Made by a program: the position numbers and the translations under genes. A stretch of DNA of 11,080 nucleotides, from NCBI GenBank assembly GCA_014379885.1, contig JACMKW010000537.1, positions 1 through 11,080 on the forward strand, written 5' to 3'. The notes beneath the pieces were generated by a model, which searched no databases, was not told where the DNA came from, and saw nothing but the letters and a program-made list of their open reading frames with translations. Each line of letters starts with the position of its first letter. Positions within the stretch are counted from its first letter, which is position 1. Shown piece by piece: positions 1-6,296 of the stretch. Origin of the DNA: Rhizobacter sp. Lineage in GTDB: Bacteria; Pseudomonadota; Gammaproteobacteria; Burkholderiales; Burkholderiaceae.

Positions 1-290
1 TCTACGCCACCGGCGAAACGCACAGCGTCCGCGAATTCCTCTACGAAGTCTTCGGCCAACTCGACCTGGACTGGACCAAGTTCGACGAAGTCGACCCACG
101 CTACTTCCGCCCGACCGAAGTCGAAACGCTGCTCGGTGACCCGAGCAAGGCCAAGCAGAAACTCGGCTGGGTGCCCAAGACCACGCTGCAAGAGCTGGTG
201 AGCGAAATGGTCGAGAGCGACTACAACGCCGCGCGCCGCGACAGCCTGGTCAAGATGGCGGGCTTCCAGGCCTACGACTACCACGAGTAA
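1..290 (+). CDS. gmd: GDP-mannose (or GDP-heptose) 4,6-dehydratase, 3' end only
   Basis: The gene is cut by the window edge; reading starts at base 3 and ends with TAA at 288-290, leaving about 95 C-terminal residues. The visible part carries the family's C-terminal hallmarks: [11 protein letters not shown] near the start, then [25 protein letters not shown] and a KTTLQELV helix. These are typical of short-chain dehydrogenases of the Gmd type, which use NADP to convert GDP-mannose to GDP-4-keto-6-deoxymannose in the cytoplasm. The Rossmann fold and catalytic residues lie outside the window. Because the neighbours make GDP-D-glycero-D-manno-heptose, this could instead be the related GDP-heptose 4,6-dehydratase (DmhA/WcbK type). 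The C-terminus cannot separate the two. It is probably co-transcribed with gmhB, which begins 16 bases after its stop codon. Confidence 0.88.
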   Translation, partial: YATGETHSVREFLYEVFGQLDLDWTKFDEVDPRYFRPTEVETLLGDPSKAKQKLGWVPKTTLQELVSEMVESDYNAARRDSLVKMAGFQAYDYHE

Positions 291-294
291 GGAG
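289..294 (+). promoter_or_regulatory. Ribosome binding site of gmhB
   Basis: AAGGAG overlaps the TAA stop codon of the upstream dehydratase and lies 12 bases before the ATG at 307. The spacing is slightly long. It supports translation of gmhB from the same message as the upstream gene. Confidence 0.5.
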
Positions 295-306
295 CGCGCT
301 GCCGCG

Positions 307-867
307 ATGCTGCGCCCTGCCCTGTTCCTCGACCGCGATGGCGTGATCAACATCGATCACGCCTACGTGCACCGCCGCGAACACTTCGACTTCGTCGACG
401 GCATCTTCGAGCTCGTGCGCACGGCGCGCGAGCGTGGCTACCTGGTTTTCGTGGTCACCAACCAGGCCGGCATCGCGCGCGGCAAATACACCGAGCAAGA
501 CTTTCACACGCTCACAGAGTGGATGAGCGGGGAGTTCACGGCGCGCGATGCGCCCATCGACAAGGTGTACTTCTGCCCGTACCACGCCGAGCACGGTGTG
601 GGTGTCTACAAGCAGGAGTCGCCGTTTCGCAAACCCAACCCCGGGATGATCCTGCAGGCAGCGCAGGAGTTCGATGTGGACCTGGCGGCGTCGGTGCTGC
701 TGGGCGACATGGAAACCGACATCCAGGCCGGCAGCCGCGCCGGTGTCGGCCGCACGCTGCTCTTTCGCCCGCCGGGGCACGCGCGGCCCGACGTGACTCT
801 GGCCCATGCGATCGTTGGTTCACACGCCGAGGTGCATGCGTTTCTGCCGCAGAGTGTCAAGGCTTGA
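307..867 (+). CDS. gmhB: D-glycero-D-manno-heptose 1,7-bisphosphate 7-phosphatase (HAD family)
   Basis: A 186-residue cytoplasmic HAD phosphatase that removes the 7-phosphate from heptose 1,7-bisphosphate, giving the heptose 1-phosphate used by HddC. Motif I is DRDG (nucleophile Asp9, acid/base Asp11), motif II is VVTNQAG (Thr51), RKPNPGM (108-114) supplies the basic residue, and LLGDMETD (131-138) holds the Mg-binding acids. Length fits GmhB (about 190 residues). The loop that binds zinc in E. coli GmhB (Cys-x-His then Cys-x-Cys, known from the family) is altered: Cys90 remains, but His94 of E. coli aligns with Tyr92 (a His follows at 93) and the Cys pair aligns with Ser105 and Phe107. It is thus a zinc-loop variant. 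Anomer preference cannot be read, but the neighbouring hddA and hddC imply the alpha-anomer. It is transcribed towards the opposite-strand operon that holds the other three pathway genes. Confidence 0.9.
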   Translation: MLRPALFLDRDGVINIDHAYVHRREHFDFVDGIFELVRTARERGYLVFVVTNQAGIARGKYTEQDFHTLTEWMSGEFTARDAPIDKVYFCPYHAEHGVGVYKQESPFRKPNPGMILQAAQEFDVDLAASVLLGDMETDIQAGSRAGVGRTLLFRPPGHARPDVTLAHAIVGSHAEVHAFLPQSVKA

Positions 868-890
868 GCGGGCCTTCGATCCGCGCAGCG

Positions 891-917
891 GACCCTGCCC
901 TGAGGTATCGAAGGGTC
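891..917. terminator. Hairpin downstream of gmhB, possible terminator
   Basis: GACCCT (891-896) and AGGGTC (912-917) can form a 6 bp stem with a 15 base loop, 24 bases after the gmhB stop. No T-tract follows, so this is not a classic intrinsic terminator. It is part of the larger repeat element and competes with its other pairings. Confidence 0.3.
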
Positions 918-932
918 AGGCTGAGCGGTGGG

Positions 933-1050
933 AGAGTGTTCGCAGATTCCTATACGTTGCACGCCAACACCCACTCAGCCTCAGCGGTCGAAGAGTGTTC
1001 GCAGATTTCTATACTTCGCACGCCACTACCCGCTCAGCCTGAGGTATCGA
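933..1050. repeat. Two tandem 59 bp repeats
   Basis: Two adjacent 59-base units (933-991 and 992-1050) both begin AGAGTGTTCGCAGATT, and share CTATAC, GCACGCCA and CTCAGCCT at equivalent positions. I count about ten differences by eye. They lie within the larger inverted-repeat element. No coding function is supported; the short open frames across them only read the repeat. Confidence 0.75.
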
Positions 1051-1077
1051 AGGCCCGCTCCGACCTCACTTTGCCGC

Positions 1078-2076
1078 TCAGACCTTCGCCACCTTGTCCG
1101 CATACCCCTTCGGGTACTTCTGGTGCCAGGCCCAGGCGGTCTCCACCGTGCGCTTGATGTCGTAGAACTCGGGCTTCCAACCCAGCTGCGTCTTGAGCTT
1201 GGTCGGGTCAGCCACCAGGGCCGGCGCATCGCCGGGGCGGCGAGCGGTGATTTCCAGCGGGATCTTGCGGCCGGTCACTTCTTCGCAAGCGCGGTGCACT
1301 TCCTTCACCGACTGGCCGTTGCCGGTGCCGATGTTGAACACCTCGGCCGTTGTCGGCGTGGTCGCCGTGATGGCGAGCATGTGCGCCTGCGCCAGATCAT
1401 CGGTGTGCACGTAGTCGCGTATGCAGGTGCCGTCGGGCGTGGGGTAGTCGTCGCCGTAGAGCATGAGCTTGTCGCGCTGGCCCAGCGCCACTTGCAGCAG
1501 TAGCGGGATCAGGTGCGTCTCGGGATCGTGAGCCTCGCCGAACTCGCCGTCGCGGTCGGCCCCCGAGGCGTTGAAGTAACGCAGGATGGTGAACCCCAGG
1601 CCGTAGGCGTGCGCGAAGTCGCGGATCATCCACTCGACCGCGAGCTTGGTGCGCGCATACGGGCTGCAGGGGATCTGCGCCGCGGTCTCGTTCATCGGCA
1701 CCACTGGGTTGTCGCCATAGGTCGCACAGGTGCTGGAGAAGAGCATGCGCTGGATGCCCGACTGGCGCATCGCGCGCAGCAGGCTCAGCGTGCCGGCAAT
1801 GTTGTTGTTGTAGTGGTGGTCGGGGTTCGTGACCGACTCGCCCACGTAGGTGGCGGCGGCGAAGTGCATCACCGCCTCGCTGCCATGCTCCTTCATCACC
1901 TGCGCGAGCGCGGCCGTATCGGCGATGTCGCCCTTGACCAGCTTGCCCGAGGGCACAGCGGCCTCATACCCTTCGGAGAGGTTGTCGAACGCGATCGCGT
2001 CGTGGCCTTCCGCGAGCAGCTTGCGCAGGCAGGCACTGCCAACATACCCCGCACCGCCGGTGACGAGCACTTTCAT
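1078..2076 (-). CDS. galE: UDP-glucose 4-epimerase
   Basis: A 332-residue extended short-chain dehydrogenase that interconverts UDP-glucose and UDP-galactose (or the N-acetyl forms) with tightly bound NAD in the cytoplasm. The NAD-binding glycine motif is GGAGYVG (7-13). The catalytic set is present: Ser115/Thr116 in FSSTCATYG, and Tyr140-x3-Lys144 in SPYARTK. RYFNASGA (167-174), the GDDYPTPDGTCIRDYVH segment (208-224) and NIGTGNG (248-254) are classic GalE signatures, so this call is firmer than for the SDR two genes upstream. The ATG at 2076 was chosen because AAGGA (2089-2085) lies 8 bases upstream; a TTG two codons earlier would sit too close to it. Last gene of the minus-strand operon, 17 bases after hddC. 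It likely supplies galactose-type donors for the same polysaccharide. Confidence 0.93.
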   Translation of the reverse strand: MKVLVTGGAGYVGSACLRKLLAEGHDAIAFDNLSEGYEAAVPSGKLVKGDIADTAALAQVMKEHGSEAVMHFAAATYVGESVTNPDHHYNNNIAGTLSLLRAMRQSGIQRMLFSSTCATYGDNPVVPMNETAAQIPCSPYARTKLAVEWMIRDFAHAYGLGFTILRYFNASGADRDGEFGEAHDPETHLIPLLLQVALGQRDKLMLYGDDYPTPDGTCIRDYVHTDDLAQAHMLAITATTPTTAEVFNIGTGNGQSVKEVHRACEEVTGRKIPLEITARRPGDAPALVADPTKLKTQLGWKPEFYDIKRTVETAWAWHQKYPKGYADKVAKV

Positions 2077-2084
2077 GGTCAATA

Positions 2085-2089
2085 TCCTT
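2085..2089 (-). promoter_or_regulatory. Ribosome binding site of galE
   Basis: AAGGA on the minus strand, 8 bases before the ATG at 2076. It lies just downstream of the hddC stop codon and fixes the galE start. Confidence 0.6.
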
Positions 2090-2093
2090 CAGG

Positions 2094-2837
2094 TCAATTG
2101 AATCGATGGGCGAACACCTGGGGTGCAGCAAGACGCGCGCCTTCCAGGGCTTCGAGGTTGCCGATGTCTCGGTGGTAGCCACCATGCACCGCGCCATGCA
2201 TGCGGCCCACGAACTTTGGCAGAACGTGAAAGCCCAGATCGAAGGCGCGCAGGTCGGCCATTTCGCGCCAGGCATCAGCGGTGACCGCATACACACCGGC
2301 ATTGGCCAGGTCGGAGCGCGGCTCGGCGGGTTTCTCTTCGAATTCGATCACACGCCCGGTGTCGTCGAGCACGGCGATGCCACAGGCGCGCGGGTTCGGT
2401 GCGTGGAACAGCAGCATGGTCATGGGTTGTGCGTGTGCCTTGTGCGTGGCCAGGAATGCGGTCACATCGAGGTCGGACAGGTTGTCGGCGTAGACAATGG
2501 CCACGTGGTCGGCATCGTCGCCCCAGGCGCGGTTGTGAGTGATGGTGCCGGCCGATCCGAGTAACACGGGCTCGTAGGCCTCTTCCACGTTGAAACCCTG
2601 CTCACGTTTCTGCGCGAGAAAGACACGCACCGCTTCAGGCAAATGGTGCGTGTTGACCATCACGTCGTGAATACCTGCTTCGCGCAGCGCCTGGAACCAG
2701 TAGTCGAGCAAGGGCCTTCCGGCAATCTCCACCAGGCACTTGGGCACGCTTTCGGTCAGTGGTCTGAGTCGAGTGCCCAGGCCGCCAGCAAGCAACAGCG
2801 CCTTCGTGCGCAACGGGGGCGTGGTGGTTGCGCTCAC
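2094..2837 (-). CDS. hddC: D-glycero-alpha-D-manno-heptose 1-phosphate guanylyltransferase
   Basis: A 247-residue cytoplasmic sugar-nucleotidyltransferase, expected to join heptose 1-phosphate and GTP into GDP-D-glycero-alpha-D-manno-heptose plus pyrophosphate. The nucleotide-binding signature LAGGLGTRLRP is at 16-26, with Lys33 in VPKCLV. The metal-binding Asp118 is in YADN (116-119), followed by EFEEKP (165-170), NAGVYA (179-184) and DIGN (224-227). These place it in the mannose/heptose-1-phosphate transferase group; the heptose specificity is inferred from hddA, gmhA and gmhB around it. The start is GTG at 2837, giving a 4 base GTGA overlap with the stop codon of the SDR gene, so translation is probably coupled. 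WcbM in Burkholderia capsule loci is the same type. A mannose-1-phosphate guanylyltransferase is the main alternative. Confidence 0.87.
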   Translation of the reverse strand: MSATTTPPLRTKALLLAGGLGTRLRPLTESVPKCLVEIAGRPLLDYWFQALREAGIHDVMVNTHHLPEAVRVFLAQKREQGFNVEEAYEPVLLGSAGTITHNRAWGDDADHVAIVYADNLSDLDVTAFLATHKAHAQPMTMLLFHAPNPRACGIAVLDDTGRVIEFEEKPAEPRSDLANAGVYAVTADAWREMADLRAFDLGFHVLPKFVGRMHGAVHGGYHRDIGNLEALEGARLAAPQVFAHRFN

Positions 2838-3958
2838 GCCTTGTTCACGTCACGCACGACGTTCAGCGCGGCCATCTGCTGGTTGCAGTAGTCGAGGATC
2901 TGCGCCGCGTTGTCGGCGGTCGAGAGCCAGCCCTTGTAGGCCTCCACACTCTCTTGCACGGTGCGCGTGGGTTTCCAGCCGAGGTTCTTGAGCTTGCTCA
3001 CGTCAGAGCAGATGTGGCGGGTGTCGCCGAAGCGGAACTTGCCGCAGGGCTCCGGCTTGTAGCCGGTGGCGCCAAAGACCTCAGCCACGACCGAGGCGAA
3101 CGAGGCCACCGTGTGCGCCTTGTCGCCGCCCACGTTGAACATCTCGTAGTTGGCGCGCTCGTCGCGCAGCACCAGCAGGTTGGCATCGACCACGTCTTGC
3201 ACGTTCACGAAGTCGCGCACCTGTTGGCCGTCTTCGTAGATCATCGGCTCGCGGCCCAGATGGAAGCTCAGCGAGAACACACGGCAGGCGCCGCTGTAGG
3301 CGTTGTAGAAGCTCTGGCGCGGGCCTTGAACGATGGAGTAGCGCATCGCCACGCTGGGAATGCCGTAACGCTTGCCCAGCGACAGCGCCACACGCTCTTC
3401 AGCAATCTTCGACAGGCCGTACTGGTTCTGCGGGTTGGCGACAGTTTCATCGGTGCGCTGCCATAGCAGCGGCCCGGTGAAGCCAGCCGGGGCTTGCACG
3501 TCCCACAGGCCATGCTCGAGTTGTTCGGTCGGGCGGATGTCGGGCAGCACGGCCCGCCCGGCAGCATCGTGGTACAGACCTTCGCCCAAAGCCGCCTGGC
3601 TGGACGCCACGATCACCTTCTTCACCGGCAGCTTCTCCCGCACGATCAGCTCGTAGATCAGCGCGGTGCTGGTGACGTTGACGTCGAAGAAGCGGCTGAA
3701 GGTCGGCAGGTAGTCTTGAAACGCGGCCAGGTGGTAGACGTAGTCGCAGCCACGCAAGGCGTCGAGCAGCACGGTTGCGTCGCGCACGTCGCCGCGGATG
3801 AACTCGATGCGCGGGTCCAGGTACGCGGGCACGGCATGGCCGGGGTGCACGGGCTCTTCGAGAGAGTCGAGCACACGCACGGCATAACCTTCGCGCAGCA
3901 ACGCGTCGGCGGTGTGGGAGCCGATGAAGCCGGCTCCGCCTGTCAACAGCACTCTCAC
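2834..3958 (-). CDS. NAD-dependent epimerase/dehydratase (extended SDR), nucleotide-sugar modifying
   Basis: A 374-residue extended short-chain dehydrogenase/reductase. The N-terminal Rossmann motif is TGGAGFIGS (6-14), GDVRD (56-60) contacts the adenine side, and YHLAA (75-79) lines the cofactor site. The catalytic triad is visible as Ser119/Ser120 in VASSQAA and Tyr180-x3-Lys184 in QYGLSK. RDFVNVQDVVDA (248-259) and NVGG (275-278) are typical of sugar-nucleotide epimerases of the GalE/WbiB/WcaG class. The substrate cannot be named from sequence. Its place between hddA and hddC suggests it acts on a GDP-heptose intermediate, for example epimerising or reducing a 4-keto product of the Gmd-like enzyme. 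The GTG at 3958 is chosen because AGGAG lies 7 bases upstream and the Rossmann strand begins right there; an upstream in-frame start at 4078 would add 40 unrelated residues inside hddA. Confidence 0.88.
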   Translation of the reverse strand: MRVLLTGGAGFIGSHTADALLREGYAVRVLDSLEEPVHPGHAVPAYLDPRIEFIRGDVRDATVLLDALRGCDYVYHLAAFQDYLPTFSRFFDVNVTSTALIYELIVREKLPVKKVIVASSQAALGEGLYHDAAGRAVLPDIRPTEQLEHGLWDVQAPAGFTGPLLWQRTDETVANPQNQYGLSKIAEERVALSLGKRYGIPSVAMRYSIVQGPRQSFYNAYSGACRVFSLSFHLGREPMIYEDGQQVRDFVNVQDVVDANLLVLRDERANYEMFNVGGDKAHTVASFASVVAEVFGATGYKPEPCGKFRFGDTRHICSDVSKLKNLGWKPTRTVQESVEAYKGWLSTADNAAQILDYCNQQMAALNVVRDVNKA

Positions 3959-3965
3959 AGGCAAA

Positions 3966-3970
3966 CTCCT
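3966..3970 (-). promoter_or_regulatory. Ribosome binding site deciding a GTG start
   Basis: AGGAG on the minus strand, 7 bases before the GTG at 3958 and directly after the hddA stop codon. It supports a 374-residue SDR product rather than the longer frame opening at 4078. Confidence 0.7.
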
Positions 3971-3974
3971 GAAA

Positions 3975-4973
3975 TCACTGGTTGTGCAGCAGACGCTGAT
4001 GGTCGCTGATGAAGATGACACGGCCACCACGGCGGTCGATGTCGAGCGTGAGCTCGCGCGGGTTGCCCAGCGCCTCACGGATCATGCCGTGCCGCTCCTT
4101 CGGCGCCAGCAGCAGCAAGAAGCCGCCACCACCCGCACCCAACAGCTTGCCGCCCTGTGCCCCGAGCTTGCGCGCCTGTTCGTACCAGGCGTCCACCCGC
4201 TCCATGCTGATGCCAAAGCCCAGCGAACGTTTGAGCTCCCAGCCCTGGTGCAGCAAACGCGCAAATTCGTCCAACCCGCCCGAGCCGGTGATCGCGACAC
4301 GCATTTCCTGCGCCAGGTCGCGCATCGCGCGCAGCACCGGCATGCGGTCTTTCGTGCCTTCGCTCTGGCGCTTCAAGATGCCGTCGGCATCACGCTGTTG
4401 CTCGGTGTAGAGCAGCATCATGCGGCTCGACAACTCCTGCATCGTGTCGCGCGGCGCGGGCACCGGCTCCACGTCCACCGTGTCGTCGGAGTTGAAGCGG
4501 ATGTAGTTCAGGCCGCCGAAGGCCGCGGCGTACTGGTCTTGTTTGCCGATGGGTTTTCCGAGGATGTCGATCTCGATCTGGCAAGCCTGCTCAGCCACGT
4601 TCTTGGCACTGATGATCTGGCCCTTGTAGGCGTACAGCGCCTGCAATACACCTACTGTGAGCGAGCTCGACGAGCCCATGCCGGTGCCCGAAGGCACATC
4701 GCCCACAGTGGTGATCTCGATGTGGCGGCCCAGGCCGGTGAGTCTGAGCGCCTCGCGCACCAACTCATGCTGGAGGTCATTGATCGAGTCGGCAATCTCG
4801 ACCTGGGTGTAGGCCACTCGGGTGTTATTGACAAAACGCGGGCTGACCGTCACGTACTTGTGCTTGTCGATGGCCATCGACAACACGGCGCCGTACTCCT
4901 GGCGGTAGAACGCCGGCAGGTCGGTCCCGCCGCCGGCGAAGCTCACGCGGTACGGGGTTTGCGAAATGATCAT
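3975..4973 (-). CDS. hddA: D-glycero-alpha-D-manno-heptose 7-phosphate kinase (GHMP family)
   Basis: A 332-residue GHMP kinase that phosphorylates C1 of heptose 7-phosphate with ATP to give the 1,7-bisphosphate. All three GHMP motifs are visible: the N-terminal TPYRVSFAGGGTDLP (6-20), the ATP-binding PSGTGMGSSSSL (94-105), and the C-terminal KLLGAGGGGFLL (276-287). GKQDQYAAAFGG (143-154) with Asp146 is characteristic of the HddA/WcbL subgroup and separates it from galactokinases and mevalonate kinases. Length fits the family (about 340). The ATG at 4973 overlaps the stop of the upstream glycosyltransferase gene in an ATGA, so the two are translationally coupled. A fucokinase-like GHMP enzyme is a less likely alternative given gmhA, gmhB and hddC in the window. 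Confidence 0.92.
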   Translation of the reverse strand: MIISQTPYRVSFAGGGTDLPAFYRQEYGAVLSMAIDKHKYVTVSPRFVNNTRVAYTQVEIADSINDLQHELVREALRLTGLGRHIEITTVGDVPSGTGMGSSSSLTVGVLQALYAYKGQIISAKNVAEQACQIEIDILGKPIGKQDQYAAAFGGLNYIRFNSDDTVDVEPVPAPRDTMQELSSRMMLLYTEQQRDADGILKRQSEGTKDRMPVLRAMRDLAQEMRVAITGSGGLDEFARLLHQGWELKRSLGFGISMERVDAWYEQARKLGAQGGKLLGAGGGGFLLLLAPKERHGMIREALGNPRELTLDIDRRGGRVIFISDHQRLLHNQ

Positions 4974-6250
4974 GGAGACACCCTGCTTTGTTGTGCTTGC
5001 GCGCCGATGGCGCGGCGGCCCGGTGCGGTCTTGGCCAGGCTCTGGCGAAATTTTTCGATCAACGGCTCAAGGCAGTTGTTCAGGTCGAAGGTCTGCTTCA
5101 GCAGGCGCTGCCCGTTTTCGGACAAGCGCGCCGCCAGCGCAGCGTCATGCATCAACCGGGCCATGGCATCGGCCAGCTGGGCCGGGCTCTTGGGCTCGAC
5201 CAGCAAGCCGGTGTCTTCATGCTGGATGAGATCGGGAATGCCGACCAGCCGGGTTGAGATGGCCGGCAGCCCGCAGGCCATGGCTTCCATGATCATCTGC
5301 GGCAAGCCATCCACATCACCATCAGCAGCCCACACACAGGGCAGCACGTACACGTCGCCGCCGTGCATGAAGTCGATGATCTTCTCTTGCAGCAGGGCTT
5401 TGCCGGTGACAGTGACACGGCTCGCCAAACCGAGGCTCCGTATCTGTGCCTTCAGTTCGTCTTCGAGCGGACCGCTGCCACCGATCACGCATTCGAAACG
5501 CTCGCCCTTGTCGGCCAGCAGCTTGCAGGCACGGATCAAATCGTCGAAGCCCTTCTTCTCGACCAGGCGGCCCGACGACACGATGCGGTACAGGCGCTTG
5601 GTGTCGTGGCTGCCGGCAGCCGGCGGGTGGAACCACGACAGGTCGATGCCGCAGTAGGCAATCACCAGTTGCTCCGGGCGCGCACCGTTTTCGAGGTAGA
5701 AATCGCGGTGGAACGTAGAGATGCAGATGATGAAGTTGGCGCGTTCAATCTTGTCGAGCAGCGCACAGCGGTTGCGGAACAGATCGGTCGCGTGGCCGGT
5801 GAAGCTGAACGGCGCATCAAGCAACCAGGCGCCGTACATCGCGATGGTGCCGCAGGAGTTGATCCACTGCGAATGGATCTGCGACACGGGCCGCCCGCTG
5901 CGTAGCAACCCCGTGGCCCAATGGCAGGCCACCACCAGATGCGCGATGCCGGCCAGCCGGGCGCGAATGTGTTCGCGCCGGCCGAAGAACGCATTCCACA
6001 GTGCCGCGGAAAAGCGACCACGAAAACGAAACGGCGCGGCCAGCAGCGAGAAGAACATCGCCAACCACGGCAGCGGGTACATCAGCTCGGTACGGCGGTT
6101 CATCTCCACCGCCCAGGTTGAGTCGTGCAGCAGCTTTTCGGGCGCGCGCATCGCATGCAAGGCCACCGGTAGGCCGGCGCCTTCGACGCGGCTCAGCTCA
6201 TTGGCCACCCAGGCATTGCCGATGCCGTTTTGCGTGACGTAGTGAATCAT
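4970..6250 (-). CDS. Glycosyltransferase, GT4 family (GT-B fold)
   Basis: A 426-residue retaining glycosyltransferase predicted to work on the cytoplasmic side of the inner membrane, moving a sugar from a nucleotide donor to a lipid-linked glycan. The C-terminal donor domain is clear: SGRLVEKKGFDDLI (226-239) with Arg228 and Lys233, the GGSGPLEDEL turn (257-266), and DGLPQMIMEAMACGLP (314-329). The last holds the acidic pair spaced by seven residues (Asp314, Glu322; Asp replaces the usual first Glu). YCGIDLSWFHP (199-209) links the domains. A hydrophobic stretch, LPWLAMFFSLLAAP (60-73), may be a membrane-association patch. Donor and acceptor are unknown; because the gene lies between gmhA and hddA, a heptosyltransferase is an attractive but unproven idea. 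A GTG at 6265 would add five residues; the ATG at 6250 fits the family start better. The gap to gmhA is 46 bases. Confidence 0.88.
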   Translation of the reverse strand: MIHYVTQNGIGNAWVANELSRVEGAGLPVALHAMRAPEKLLHDSTWAVEMNRRTELMYPLPWLAMFFSLLAAPFRFRGRFSAALWNAFFGRREHIRARLAGIAHLVVACHWATGLLRSGRPVSQIHSQWINSCGTIAMYGAWLLDAPFSFTGHATDLFRNRCALLDKIERANFIICISTFHRDFYLENGARPEQLVIAYCGIDLSWFHPPAAGSHDTKRLYRIVSSGRLVEKKGFDDLIRACKLLADKGERFECVIGGSGPLEDELKAQIRSLGLASRVTVTGKALLQEKIIDFMHGGDVYVLPCVWAADGDVDGLPQMIMEAMACGLPAISTRLVGIPDLIQHEDTGLLVEPKSPAQLADAMARLMHDAALAARLSENGQRLLKQTFDLNNCLEPLIEKFRQSLAKTAPGRRAIGAQAQQSRVSP

Positions 6251-6296
6251 CGAGCGGCGCCCCACGCTGCAAATGCGCAGGCCCTCACTTGGGTTG

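Larger units (their letters stand above)
866..1060. repeat. Inverted-repeat-bounded intergenic element (MITE/BIME-like)
   Basis: The convergent gap between gmhB and galE is almost wholly repeats. The outer arms GAGCGGGCCTTCGAT (866-880) and its exact reverse complement (1046-1060) form a perfect 15 bp terminal inverted repeat; the left arm overlaps the gmhB stop codon. An inner pair, TCAGGCTGAGCGG (915-927) and its exact reverse complement (1030-1042), adds 13 bp. On the right the two arm segments are nearly adjacent; on the left they are separated by about 34 extra bases (881-914). CCTGAGGTATCGAAGG also occurs twice in direct orientation (899-914 and 1038-1053). No gene is supported inside. 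It may act as a bidirectional transcription end or a non-autonomous mobile repeat; both are inferences. Confidence 0.7.

Noticed and set aside
866..1060. Possible CRISPR array
   Set aside because: There are only two tandem units of 59 bases with no short repeat/unique spacer alternation, and no cas genes nearby.
866..1060. Complete insertion sequence
   Set aside because: No transposase frame is present and the element is only 195 bases; at most it is a non-autonomous repeat.
928..1503. Plus-strand open frame starting in the repeat region and running into galE
   Set aside because: Its first part only reads the 59 bp tandem repeats and the rest is antisense to galE. No domain is visible.
3959..4078. 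N-terminal extension of the SDR from an upstream start at 4078
   Set aside because: The 40 extra residues overlap hddA, are Ser/Thr-rich with no homology to SDRs, and the Rossmann motif with a good ribosome binding site begins at the GTG at 3958.
3912..5657. Plus-strand open frame of about 581 codons opposite the SDR, hddA and glycosyltransferase genes
   Set aside because: It spans three well-supported minus-strand genes and their junctions, has low-complexity composition and shows no family motif.
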